A stretch of DNA of 64,000 nucleotides from Hyphomicrobium sp. (GTDB taxonomy: Bacteria > Pseudomonadota > Alphaproteobacteria > Rhizobiales > Hyphomicrobiaceae), in the NCBI RefSeq assembly GCF_019753045.1, contig NZ_JAIELN010000017.1, positions 1-64,000 of the forward strand, in the 5' to 3' direction. Numbering within the stretch: the first letter of the stretch is position 1; each line of letters begins with the position of its first letter. The notes beneath the pieces are model-generated. The model was given only the letters and a program-made list of their open reading frames with translations, was not told the origin of the DNA and made no database searches. Below are positions 47,642 through 57,932 of the stretch, piece after piece. The position numbers and the translations under genes are program-made.

Positions 47642-47776
47642 ATGCAGGGTGTGAAGGGGCTGATCCTTTTGTCAGCAGTAGTTGCGGCTGTGGCCCTCGG
47701 CGCATGCCGCCGTGAGGCTGAGCATACGCCTTTGAAGCTCGGCGGCCCGACCGCTAGCGACCAGGTTGCTCGTTAA
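47642..47776 (+). CDS. Small lipoprotein-like protein A, 44 aa
   Basis: MQGVKGLILLSAVVAAVALGAC then RREAEHTPLKLGG and a short tail. The hydrophobic segment ends in the lipobox-like ALGAC, so it is probably a tiny lipoprotein. AGGAG lies eight bases before the ATG. It is a close paralogue of the next gene: both end in LKLGGP...QVAR. I know of no described function. It lies between tolB and pal. Confidence 0.72.
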   Translation: MQGVKGLILLSAVVAAVALGACRREAEHTPLKLGGPTASDQVAR

Positions 47777-47808
47777 TAGCGAGTACTCTGTCTCAAAGGA
47801 GACTACCT

Positions 47809-47934
47809 ATGAAAAGCGCATTTGTTCTCGCTACCGTTTTTGTAGCTGTTGCTCTCGGCGCATGCCGGAAAGAAGTCGAGCACCAGCCGCTTAAGCTTGG
47901 CGGGCCTGCCACTTCGGAGCAGGTTGCACGCTGA
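47809..47934 (+). CDS. Small lipoprotein-like protein B, 41 aa
   Basis: MKSAFVLATVFVAVALGAC followed by RKEVEHQPLKLGGPATSEQVAR. The lipobox-like ALGAC and the tail match the preceding 44-aa protein; the two diverge mainly in the hydrophobic part. AAGGAG lies seven bases upstream of the ATG. The strong terminator at 47977-48029 follows, so the two genes end a transcription unit. Confidence 0.75.
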   Translation: MKSAFVLATVFVAVALGACRKEVEHQPLKLGGPATSEQVAR

Positions 47935-47976
47935 GTGCTTCTTGTTTGCAAAGTACTGCGTTTTTCATCCTAATCT

Positions 47977-48029
47977 TCAAGACCGAGTTGTTGGCGACTA
48001 CCTCGCCACCATCTCGGTCTTGAGCTTTT
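47977..48029 (+). terminator. Intrinsic terminator after small lipoprotein pair
   Basis: Eleven-base outer stem tcaagaccgag / ctcggtcttga enclosing an inner stem tggcga / tcgcca, followed by a run of T. It stops transcription from the tolB side, so pal must have its own promoter. Confidence 0.88.
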
Positions 48030-48475
48030 TAGAGTGCAGTTTCTCGGACGCGTTCCGACGTGCGAGGAGAGCATTACTGGTGTGCTCGGCGATCTGCTCG
48101 ACGGGTCTCTCTGCCTAAGACTGATTTGTCTGAGACTGATTTCCGATCTGCATCGCCGTTCGTAGAAGCTCGAAAGCGCAGGCGATTCTTGCGCTCGCGT
48201 TTAGTGCGGGAAAACGTCGAGAAATCTGCTCAAAACCGAATTAGTCGCACGCACACCTCGTATCTCGATGCTAAGAGTTTGTGTGAGAAGGGATCGCAGT
48301 GGATCCAGAACATCCTGAGCGCGCTTTTGTGGGTTACGGGTGGGTCGACAGCGGAATCGGCCATATTTTGGGCTGAACGATTCTCTATGCGGGGATGAAA
48401 CAGCTATCTCTCTCAGAGGACGAAGCGTGTGCAACTCACGCGAGAGATGAGATCGATACGAAGGGGATTTGCGAA
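48030..48475 (+). other. Long leader region of pal
   Basis: About 445 bases between the terminator and the pal start. It contains an imperfect tandem repeat (ctaagactgattt then ctgagactgattt, about 48115-48143) and no credible ORF. The pal promoter must be here. A small RNA is possible but not recognised. Confidence 0.45.
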
Positions 48476-48997
48476 ATGATGGCCACGTTCGCGCGGAGCT
48501 GGTGTCTGCGCCTTGCCGCCGTTTCGATTCTTGCCGCGACGCTCGGCGCGTGCGCCAACAAGGACATGCAGCCAGACGGGTTGAGCAGCAAGTATGGCAA
48601 CGCGACGCCAGGTTCTCAGCGTGACTTCACGCAGAACGTCGGCGACCTCGTCTACTTCTCGACCGACTCGGTCGATCTGACGCCCGAAGCTGCGCAGACG
48701 CTGTCGAAGCAATCTCAGTGGCTGGCGCAGTACCCGCAATATACGATCACGATCGAAGGCCATGCCGACGAACGCGGTACGCGTGAATACAACATCGCGC
48801 TCGGTGCCCGTCGTGCAACGACGGTGCGCAACTACCTTTCCGAGCACGGCGTGAACGGCGCGCGCATCCGCACGATCTCGTACGGCAAAGAGCGTCCGGT
48901 CGCGGTTTGCAACGACATCTCCTGCTGGTCGCAGAATCGCCGCGCTCAAACGGTGCTCAACAGCGGCGGCAGCGGTGGCGTGGTTAGCCAGCGTTAA
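48476..48997 (+). CDS. pal: Peptidoglycan-associated lipoprotein Pal
   Basis: 173 aa. A lipoprotein signal peptide ends at LGAC, followed by the OmpA-like domain (YFSTDSVDLTPEAAQTL, ITIEGHADERGTREYNIALGARRA, ISYGKERP). It is anchored in the outer membrane, binds peptidoglycan and is pulled by TolA. ATG 48476 or 48479 serves as start, with AAGGGG upstream. Confidence 0.95.
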   Translation: MMATFARSWCLRLAAVSILAATLGACANKDMQPDGLSSKYGNATPGSQRDFTQNVGDLVYFSTDSVDLTPEAAQTLSKQSQWLAQYPQYTITIEGHADERGTREYNIALGARRATTVRNYLSEHGVNGARIRTISYGKERPVAVCNDISCWSQNRRAQTVLNSGGSGGVVSQR

Positions 48998-49194
48998 CCG
49001 TCGCCCCGCCAACACGCTGCCATACCGCGCATAAGCGACAGCGGCACATCGAAGGCCGGCTGTGTCTCAGGAGTTGGCTCAATTGAGCCACACTCCCACA
49101 GAGCTTTCGAGGAACGCGGTTTCAGCAAAGTTTGGCCTAATTGGACTTCCATAACCGGCGCCCGAGGCTTTCTTTGGTGCGGCGCCGGTATTCG

Positions 49195-49986
49195 ATGTTG
49201 AAATTGCGGACTTCCAACGTTTCGGCGGGCGTTTTGTGTGTGGTGCTTGGCCTGATGGCTGTGCTTGCGCCTCGCGTTTTTGCTCAGGATCAGACTGCGG
49301 ACAGCGAAACCGCTGCGGAGCTCGTCGAAGACGGGCTGGATGCTCTTTCCGATCACGCGGAAGATTCGGGCCGGCGTCTCCTGGCTCGCGTGATCAGCGA
49401 ATTTCCCGGATCTGTCGAAGCAGCGAGGGCGAAGCGTGCGTTGGCCGCGCTTGATCGTGGCGAGAGCACCCCCGAGGAACGTGCAGCAATCAAGGCGGGC
49501 ATCGCCGAGCGGGCGGCCGAGTTCCGGCGCGCGTTTCTTCTCGATGTCGGAGATCGCGTGTTCTTCGCCGAGAATAGCGCGATCCTCGGCGGGCGTGCGC
49601 GCAGCATCGTCGAACGCCAGGCACGCTGGCTGACGGTTCGTCCCGATCTCACGGTCTTGGTGATTGGCCGGGCCGACGACAGTGTCGGGCGGAGCGCGGC
49701 AGAAATTCTCTCGCTGCAGCGTGCCCAGGTGGTGCGTGACCGACTCATTGCGGCAGGCATCGCGGAAGCACGCATCGAGGTTAAGGCGGCGGGCTCCGCG
49801 GACCGGTTGGCTGTTTGCGATGATCCGATGTGCCAGGCGCAGAACCGGAATGCCGAGGTCTTCATCAAGGAATGGCATTTCGACGGAAACTGGCCGAAGT
49901 CAGCGATGTCGGGTGCGTCCGCGAAGGGTTCGGTCAGCCCGGTAAACGTCCGCAGGGCGGATCCGGCCGATTCGGTTTCGCAGTGA
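49195..49986 (+). CDS. Second OmpA/Pal-like periplasmic protein
   Basis: 263 aa. A signal peptide ends near VFAQD (about residue 31), then a helical stretch with a TPR-like character, then an OmpA-like domain (VFFAENSAILGGRARSIVERQARWL, LTVLVIGRADDSVG). Its C-terminal VCDDPMCQAQNRNAEV parallels VCNDISCWSQNRRAQT in Pal, including both cysteines, indicating a Pal duplication. The lipobox is absent. Start ATG 49195 is preferred to a TTG at 49141. Confidence 0.8.
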   Translation: MLKLRTSNVSAGVLCVVLGLMAVLAPRVFAQDQTADSETAAELVEDGLDALSDHAEDSGRRLLARVISEFPGSVEAARAKRALAALDRGESTPEERAAIKAGIAERAAEFRRAFLLDVGDRVFFAENSAILGGRARSIVERQARWLTVRPDLTVLVIGRADDSVGRSAAEILSLQRAQVVRDRLIAAGIAEARIEVKAAGSADRLAVCDDPMCQAQNRNAEVFIKEWHFDGNWPKSAMSGASAKGSVSPVNVRRADPADSVSQ

Positions 49987-50131
49987 TTCCTTACTCCCCA
50001 GTTGATGGGTCCTGCGACCCGGCGTAGGTGGAGGTGCAGACGGCGCTGGGGTAAGCTTCTCCGGACGTCTCGTCACGTCATGCGGCGTTAGTGATTTAAC
50101 ATTCGATCGAACATTAGGGGTAGAGCCGGGA

Positions 50132-51136
50132 ATGGCCAAGCTTGCGGGGATCCATCGGAGTGGCTTGCGATTTCAAATCGTAGCGCTGGCGTTCGCCCTA
50201 ACGGCTGTTCCGGCGCTGGCGCAAACCAGCGACGCCCGCCCGCCAAAAGGCGGTGCGGCACCAGCAGCTGCTGCTTCCTCCGGCGATGCCGCGCTCAAAG
50301 CCCGGGTTCAAGCTCTCGAAGAGCAACTCGTCGATATGCAGGTCGTCGTCGGAACTTTGGAAACACTAGCCAAGGGCGGCGGCTCGACCGCTGCGCCATT
50401 CCCTTCGTCCGGAGGCGCCGTTTCCGCGGACCCGGCGCGGATCGAAGGACTCGAGACGCAGGTTCGTGCGCTCTCGGCGCAAGTGCAGCAGCTCTCGGAT
50501 CAGATTCGCAGCATGGGCGGCGTACCGCGCCGTTCTGAAATTCAAGGAGGCACTGAGACCGGCGCCACCGATCATGCGGACGCGGCAGTCGACGGTTTCG
50601 GATCGACAACGGTTTCATCCGGCGGCGATGCCATCGGCGGGCTCATCGACAGCCATGCACAAGCGGCCGAGCCCGACCACGGCGGCGGTGCTGGCGGATT
50701 GCCTGCGCCGGTCGCTACGGCTGCCTTGCCCGCCGCCAGCGAGACGAGCGGCGACCCGAAGCAGCTTTATGAGACGGCGTACGGCTACTTGCTTCAGCGC
50801 GATTACGGCTCCGCGGAAACGGCATTCGGCGATTTCTTGAAGAAGTTTCCGAACGACTCGCTTTCGGGAAACGCGCAATACTGGCTCGGCGAGACTTATT
50901 TCGTCCGCGGTCAATACAAGGCAGCGGCGGGCTCTTTCCTGAAGGGCTATCAGACGTATTCACAAAGCGGGAAGGCGCCTGACAGTCTTTTGAAGCTCGC
51001 GATGTCGCTCGACCGGCTCGGACAAAAAGATGCGGCGTGCTCGTCTTTTTCCGAACTCGCGACGAAATTCCCGACAGCGCCGCAAAACGTGAAATCGCGC
51101 GCACAGAGTGAGCGGCAGCGGATCGGCTGCCAATAA
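50132..51136 (+). CDS. cpoB: CpoB (YbgF), Tol-Pal coordinator
   Basis: 334 aa. A signal peptide ends at ALAQ (about residue 33), then an N-terminal coiled coil (ALKARVQALEEQLVDMQVVV), a Gly/Ala-rich linker and C-terminal TPR repeats (YETAYGYLLQRDYGSAETAFGDFLKKFPND). CpoB links peptidoglycan synthesis to Tol-driven constriction. It is the last Tol-Pal gene before tilS. Confidence 0.92.
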   Translation: MAKLAGIHRSGLRFQIVALAFALTAVPALAQTSDARPPKGGAAPAAAASSGDAALKARVQALEEQLVDMQVVVGTLETLAKGGGSTAAPFPSSGGAVSADPARIEGLETQVRALSAQVQQLSDQIRSMGGVPRRSEIQGGTETGATDHADAAVDGFGSTTVSSGGDAIGGLIDSHAQAAEPDHGGGAGGLPAPVATAALPAASETSGDPKQLYETAYGYLLQRDYGSAETAFGDFLKKFPNDSLSGNAQYWLGETYFVRGQYKAAAGSFLKGYQTYSQSGKAPDSLLKLAMSLDRLGQKDAACSSFSELATKFPTAPQNVKSRAQSERQRIGCQ

Positions 51137-51176
51137 AGGAGCGGCGGGCGCGAATTCTCCGCCGAGCTGAATATCC

Positions 51177-52523
51177 GTGACACGAGGCTCGCAGTTGCCG
51201 GTCACCGATGCCGAAGCGGATACCGCATTCGGGCGGCTGGCGCGCTTCGGCCACGTGGTGCTCGCCGTGTCCGGCGGTCCGGACAGCATGGCGCTGATGG
51301 TTCTCGCGGCGGAATGGCGGGCGCGTTCGAAATCGCCGACGCCGTCCATTTCCGTTGCGACCGTCGATCATGGTCTTCGGCCCCAGTCGCGATTCGAGGC
51401 CGAGCAGGTCGGAGCGGCTGCGCGACGTCTGGGTTTGCCGCATGCCGTTTTGACCTGGGACGACGTGAAGCCGCAAACGGGCGTGCCGATGGCCGCGCGG
51501 GAAGCGCGCTATCGTCTTCTGGATGAACACGCACGCGGATTCGCGGCTGACAACGTTGCGGTTGCGACGGCTCATCATCTCGATGATCAGGCTGAAACGT
51601 TCGCCATGCGGCTGCAGCGCGGCGCGGGAATCGATGGCCTTTCAGGCATGCGGACCGAAAGGCTTATCGCCGAGACGTCTCCGGTTACTCTGGTGCGGCC
51701 TCTGCTCGGCTTTGGAAAAGCGCGTCTCGTCGCGACGGTCGCCGCACGCGGCGTTGGTTATTTCGAAGACCCGACGAACGCGGATGACCGTTACGAGCGC
51801 ACGCGCGTACGTTCGGCGTTGTCAAATTTCCACGATGCGGGATTGTCGCCGCAGGCGCTTGCCACGTCGGCCCGCCGCCTTGGCGACGCTCGGGATGCAC
51901 TCGTCTATGCCGAAGAGCGTTTTATTGCGTCGCTTGCGCTTTCGTTCGGCAATGAGATCTTCGCGACGCTCGACCGGCGCGCGTTCGACGACGGCCCGGC
52001 CTACCTCAGGCAGAAGGTGTTGGCGGGTCTTATCGCTCGTTATGGAGGCGATAGTCCCGAGCCGAGGCTATCCGAAATCGAGGCCCTGGCGGCGCACCTG
52101 CAACGGGATGGAAAGGCTGCTGCAACACTAGGTGGTGCGATGATCTCGGGGGGGCTCCGTTTCATTCGCATCTGGCGGGAGGCTGGCCGTCTCGATCAGG
52201 CGGCGATCGAACTTCAGCCGGGCACCGTCCGGGTTTGGGACAGTCGATTTGTGCTGCGCTGGTCTGCGGAAACCGGGGACCGAGGGTCGCAGGCCTCCGT
52301 CATTACCGTCAAACCACTGGGGCTGGCCGCGTACCGGGCGATCCTGCCGCGGCTCCGTGGCCGTCAGCTGCCGCCCGCGCGTGCATCCGCGGCGCTCCCG
52401 TCATTTTGGGCGGGAGAACAATTCGTTGCCGCCCCCTCGCTCGCGCCATTTGCCCTGGCGGGGGCCGAGCCGCTCGACCCCGCAGGATTTAATATTACCC
52501 CCTTGGCAGCGGGTACATTTTAA
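51177..52523 (+). CDS. tilS: tRNA(Ile)-lysidine synthase
   Basis: 448 aa. It contains the PP-loop VSGGPDSMALM near the N-terminus and the HHLDDQAET motif. It converts the CAU anticodon cytidine to lysidine so that AUA is read as isoleucine. The start is a GTG at 51177. It lies upstream of ftsH in the usual order. Confidence 0.92.
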   Translation: MTRGSQLPVTDAEADTAFGRLARFGHVVLAVSGGPDSMALMVLAAEWRARSKSPTPSISVATVDHGLRPQSRFEAEQVGAAARRLGLPHAVLTWDDVKPQTGVPMAAREARYRLLDEHARGFAADNVAVATAHHLDDQAETFAMRLQRGAGIDGLSGMRTERLIAETSPVTLVRPLLGFGKARLVATVAARGVGYFEDPTNADDRYERTRVRSALSNFHDAGLSPQALATSARRLGDARDALVYAEERFIASLALSFGNEIFATLDRRAFDDGPAYLRQKVLAGLIARYGGDSPEPRLSEIEALAAHLQRDGKAAATLGGAMISGGLRFIRIWREAGRLDQAAIELQPGTVRVWDSRFVLRWSAETGDRGSQASVITVKPLGLAAYRAILPRLRGRQLPPARASAALPSFWAGEQFVAAPSLAPFALAGAEPLDPAGFNITPLAAGTF

Positions 52524-52674
52524 GGATTTGTACGTATTGTAGCCCGTGGGAACCTGAGTAAACGCATAACTTGTGCGGAGATGGGCTGCCACCTATGTTA
52601 AGCTCTCACTTTGGGGGCAGCAGTGCCACCGAGCACGCGCCATTTTGGTGCCGATGGCGCCATCAAGGAAACCA

Positions 52675-54630
<1,956 letters not shown>

Positions 54631-54654
54631 TCGTGGAAGTATGGGGTGGTTCAT

Positions 54655-54852
54655 ATGGGCAAAATACCAAGTGGCAAAAATCCAGCTTCTAGTTCCGGCA
54701 AAATTTCCCGCGAAGCAGCGACGGGAAAGTTTGTGGAGCGTGCGAATAGTTGGGTCTCAGCCAATACCGCTACGCCGGATGTAGCTCGCGCTAAATTGCG
54801 CGAGCTAGGCATTCATGACAATCGGGGAAAATTGGGTAAGGATTATAAGTGA
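54655..54852 (+). CDS. Small basic protein paired with ART-like gene (candidate antitoxin)
   Basis: 65 aa, Lys/Ser-rich. It contains KISREAATGKFVERA and ends ELGIHDNRGKLGKDYK. No family recognised. It starts 22 bases after ftsH with GGGGTGG upstream, and its 3' end overlaps or abuts the ART-like gene, the arrangement seen in many antitoxin-toxin pairs. Base composition is visibly less GC-rich than the flanking housekeeping genes. An antitoxin role is inference from order, size and partner. Confidence 0.55.
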   Translation: MGKIPSGKNPASSSGKISREAATGKFVERANSWVSANTATPDVARAKLRELGIHDNRGKLGKDYK

Positions 54853-55432
54853 GGTGCATCGACTGTCCGCGTCGTTCGTTCTTGGATATCACGGATGCGA
54901 CAAGGACACAGCGGAGGCCCTGCTCGCCGGCGAAGCATTCAAGCCAAGTGACAATCTTTATGATTGGCTAGGTCCCGGAATTTATTTCTGGCAGTCCAAT
55001 CCTGATCGCGCATTAGCCTTCGCCAATGAAAAGAAGCGACGCGCCAAAGGGAGTTGGGATGAAGCTGTTGTTGGCGCAGTGATTGACATGGGCCTGTGTC
55101 TTGACCTCACCACGGCAGCGGGAGCCGCCGAGCTCCGCTCGGCGCACGGTGCCCTCACCCAAATCCTTCAACAATCTGAGGGCGAATACCCAGTCAACGA
55201 GCCTGGGCGCCCAAAGTTGGACTGTGCCGTTATCAGATCGCTACACGACATTCGCAAAAATAGCGATCAGCCGTCTATTGATACGGTTCTTGGAATTTTT
55301 TTCGAGGGACAACCCATCTATCCCAACTCCTATTTTTATGAAAAGACTCATGTGCAGATATGTGTCTGTAATCCTTCCCAAATCAAAGGCGTGTTTCGCG
55401 TGGGGCGGCCCAACAATGGATCGTTGGTTTGA
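54815..55432 (+). CDS. PARP/diphtheria-toxin-fold ADP-ribosyltransferase-like protein (candidate toxin)
   Basis: 205 aa if started at ATG 54815; a GTG at 54854, right after the previous stop, gives 192 aa. The core SFVLGYHGCDK...DNLYDWLGPGIYFWQ resembles the H-Y pair of PARP-like ARTs (His 26 and Tyr 57 in the longer form). IFFEGQPIYP (Glu 164) could supply the third residue. No signal peptide or helix is seen, so it is cytoplasmic. It is AT-richer than ftsH and folP and sits exactly between them. A toxin or anti-phage role is inferred. Confidence 0.6.
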   Translation: MTIGENWVRIISEVHRLSASFVLGYHGCDKDTAEALLAGEAFKPSDNLYDWLGPGIYFWQSNPDRALAFANEKKRRAKGSWDEAVVGAVIDMGLCLDLTTAAGAAELRSAHGALTQILQQSEGEYPVNEPGRPKLDCAVIRSLHDIRKNSDQPSIDTVLGIFFEGQPIYPNSYFYEKTHVQICVCNPSQIKGVFRVGRPNNGSLV

Positions 55433-55439
55433 AACGATC
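55420..55439 (+). promoter_or_regulatory. Hairpin spanning the folP start codon
   Basis: GATCGTT (55420-55426) pairs with AACGATC (55433-55439), leaving the overlapping ART stop and folP TTG start in the loop. It could limit folP initiation unless the upstream gene is being translated. Structure is read from the sequence; the effect is inference. Confidence 0.4.
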
Positions 55440-56532
55440 AGTCTACCTGCAGCCTAGTGCGATTTTCTGGGATCGGAGCTCCCGGCACGCGATCGATGAA
55501 GCCGACGTTCCCGAATGGAAGGGTTTGCCGCTTGCCGGCGGCCGGCTGTCGTTTGCGGCACTCGATGTTCTGACGCGCAGTTCGCCCGAAACGAAGCGGC
55601 GGACGGTCATTCTCGGGGACGCCTTCAGCGGGGACTGGGGCCGGGAAGCGTTGTCGGCTGCCGACATTCTTCAAGCGCTTTCCGAGCCGCGTGCGCGCGT
55701 CGCCGGGTTGTCGCTTGATCGCCCGCGCATCATGGGCATCGTCAACGTCACGCCGGATAGTTTCTCGGACGGCGGCCAGTTCGCGGGTACCGAAGATGCG
55801 GTCGCACACGGATTGCGGCTCGTCGAAGAGGGCGCCGACATTCTCGACATCGGCGGGGAAAGCACGCGGCCGCAATCGGATACGGTCGCTGTCGATGAGG
55901 AACTGCGCCGGGTCATTCCCGTGGTCGAGAGATTGCGCGCCAAGACCGATGCGGTGATCTCGGTCGACACCCGCAAATCCGAGGTGATGCGGCGTGCGGC
56001 TGCGGCGGGTGCTGATATTTTGAACGACGTCTCGGCGTTCACGTATGACCCGGAAGCCTTGGAGGTTGCGGCCGAGACCGGGCTGCCGATCGTCATCATG
56101 CATGCGCAGGGCGATCCGAAGACAATGAACGACAATCCGAAGTACGACGACGTCGTGCTCGATGTTTTCGATTATCTCGAGGGGCGCATCCAGGCGTGCG
56201 TCGCGGCTGGAATCCCAAAGGCGAAGCTCGTCGCCGATCCGGGGATCGGCTTCGGCAAGCACCTTCATCATAACGTCGCGGTGATGGCGGGTCTCTCGCT
56301 CTATCACGGGCTCGGCGTGCCGCTTTTGCTTGGCGCCAGCCGCAAGAAGATGATCGGGCAGCTCTGCAATGTGGAAGATGCGAAAGACCGGGTGCCTGGG
56401 TCGCTGGCTTGCGCAATCGCGGGCATTGCCGCCGGCGTCCAGATCGTGCGCGTTCATGACGTCAAGGAAACGAAGCAGGCCATAGAAGTTTGGCGCGCAT
56501 GCGCGGCGGGTACGGAGAAGGGGCTCGACTGA
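55429..56532 (+). CDS. folP: Dihydropteroate synthase (long alphaproteobacterial form)
   Basis: 367 aa. An N-terminal extension of about 95 residues is followed by the canonical DHPS barrel: MGIVNVTPDSFSDGG, DIGGESTRP, VDTRK, NDVSAF, DPGIGFGK and LGASRKK. It joins pterin diphosphate and p-aminobenzoate in folate synthesis. It starts with TTG, overlapping the ART-like stop by four bases. The extension resembles that of other Rhizobiales FolP proteins. Confidence 0.93.
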   Translation: MKRSVYLQPSAIFWDRSSRHAIDEADVPEWKGLPLAGGRLSFAALDVLTRSSPETKRRTVILGDAFSGDWGREALSAADILQALSEPRARVAGLSLDRPRIMGIVNVTPDSFSDGGQFAGTEDAVAHGLRLVEEGADILDIGGESTRPQSDTVAVDEELRRVIPVVERLRAKTDAVISVDTRKSEVMRRAAAAGADILNDVSAFTYDPEALEVAAETGLPIVIMHAQGDPKTMNDNPKYDDVVLDVFDYLEGRIQACVAAGIPKAKLVADPGIGFGKHLHHNVAVMAGLSLYHGLGVPLLLGASRKKMIGQLCNVEDAKDRVPGSLACAIAGIAAGVQIVRVHDVKETKQAIEVWRACAAGTEKGLD

Positions 56533-56567
56533 TCGCAGCTGGATGGGCGGCGGAGCGGTGCCTCGCC

Positions 56568-57902
56568 CTATCGGTTGGTCAATCTCATCATTCGAAGGAC
56601 GAGGTAGAAGCAGAGGATTGCCGCGAGGAGCGCGCCTGCGACGGCCGGGGCGCGCCAATCGGTGCTCGCCACGCGGGTGACTAGAAGCGCCGCGCAGACG
56701 ACGATGCCGGCGATCGGCAAGATCAAAGGAAGCTCGAATTGTCCCGGCGCTTCGCCCGCCCTGCGCTTCAACACGATGAGCGATGCGTTGACGGCGATGA
56801 ACACGACGAGCAGCAGCAGGACGGTTGCGGCAGCGAGATCGGCGATGTCTCCGGCCATGATCAGAAGAAGCAGCAATGCGAAGAGCAGCCAGATTGCTAT
56901 GTGGGGTGTTCTCCGGGTCTGGTGCACACGTCCCATGAAACCCGGCAGAAGCCCTTGTCCGGACATGCCGTAGATCAATCGGGAGGCTGTCACGTAGTTG
57001 ACGAGTGCGGTGTTCGCCACTGAAAAGAGCGCGATGAAGCTCATTAGCCCGGCCGGCATGTCGGGGAGCGTTCGCTGCATGACGGCCGTCAATGGGCTCG
57101 GCGCGGCGGCGAGTTCTTGCCACGGCAACACCGACACGGCCGTAACCGAGACAGCCACATAGAGGACCGCTGCGGCGAGCGTTGCGATGACGAGGCCTCG
57201 CGGGATCGTGCGCGCGGGATCTCTGCATTCCTCGGCGACGTTGACGGCGTCTTCAAAGCCGATGAAGGCGAAGAACGTGAGCACCGATGCCTGAAGCACG
57301 ATGAGAGGCAGGCCGAAGTCGGCGCGGTCTGGCGGCGTTTCGAAGTAGTTGACCGTGCCCCAATAGGACATGCCCGACGCGATCACGAGGAGGAGTCCCG
57401 AGACTTCCATCAGCGTGCAGACGACGTTGACCCACATGCTTTCGCGGATGCCGCGGAAGACGATGCCGCTGAGGATCAGGAGAAAGCCCGCCGCGATGGC
57501 AGCCGGCGGCAAGGCTTCGATCCCTGCCATGTCGGCGAGGATCGCCGCGAAGATCTTCGACTGGGTCGCGATCGATGTCAGTCCGGATGCGACAAGAGCG
57601 AGGCCGATGGTGAAGCTGAGGCTTGGACGGCGGAATGCGCGGTCGGTGACGTATGCGGCGCCACCGGCGCGCGGGTAACGCGAACCGAGCGAGGCGTAGG
57701 AGAGCGATGTCAGCAGCGCCGCGACGAGGGCGACGAGGAATGACAGCCAGACCGCAGATCCAGCTTCGCCGGCCGCTTTGCCGATCAGGCCGTAGATACC
57801 CGATCCGATCATGCTGCCGAGCGCATAGAGCGCCAGCTGTGTCGTCCCGATGGAGCGGCGGAGGCTCGGCTGCTTTGCGTCAGTCGGCGCTCCGGCCACC
57901 AC
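56568..57902 (-). CDS. APC-family amino acid permease
   Basis: 444 aa with about twelve transmembrane helices. The N-terminus has TTQLALYALGSMIGSGIYGLIGKAAG, the APC substrate-site loop GSGIYG. Further conserved is FFAFIGFEDAVNVAEE. It imports or exchanges amino acids; substrate not fixed by sequence. It is convergent with folP. Confidence 0.88.
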   Translation of the reverse strand: MVAGAPTDAKQPSLRRSIGTTQLALYALGSMIGSGIYGLIGKAAGEAGSAVWLSFLVALVAALLTSLSYASLGSRYPRAGGAAYVTDRAFRRPSLSFTIGLALVASGLTSIATQSKIFAAILADMAGIEALPPAAIAAGFLLILSGIVFRGIRESMWVNVVCTLMEVSGLLLVIASGMSYWGTVNYFETPPDRADFGLPLIVLQASVLTFFAFIGFEDAVNVAEECRDPARTIPRGLVIATLAAAVLYVAVSVTAVSVLPWQELAAAPSPLTAVMQRTLPDMPAGLMSFIALFSVANTALVNYVTASRLIYGMSGQGLLPGFMGRVHQTRRTPHIAIWLLFALLLLLIMAGDIADLAAATVLLLLVVFIAVNASLIVLKRRAGEAPGQFELPLILPIAGIVVCAALLVTRVASTDWRAPAVAGALLAAILCFYLVLRMMRLTNR

Positions 57903-57932
57903 GTCGCGTCCTTTTTGTTATTGGAGGGCTTG

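Noticed and set aside
48060-48398. 112-codon frame in the pal leader
   Set aside because: Arg/Ser-rich without domain or ribosome-binding site; third positions do not show the strong G/C bias of real genes here.
55438-57228. Long leftward frame opposite folP and the permease gene
   Set aside because: It spans two real genes on different strands and shows no domain, so it is chance openness in GC-rich DNA.
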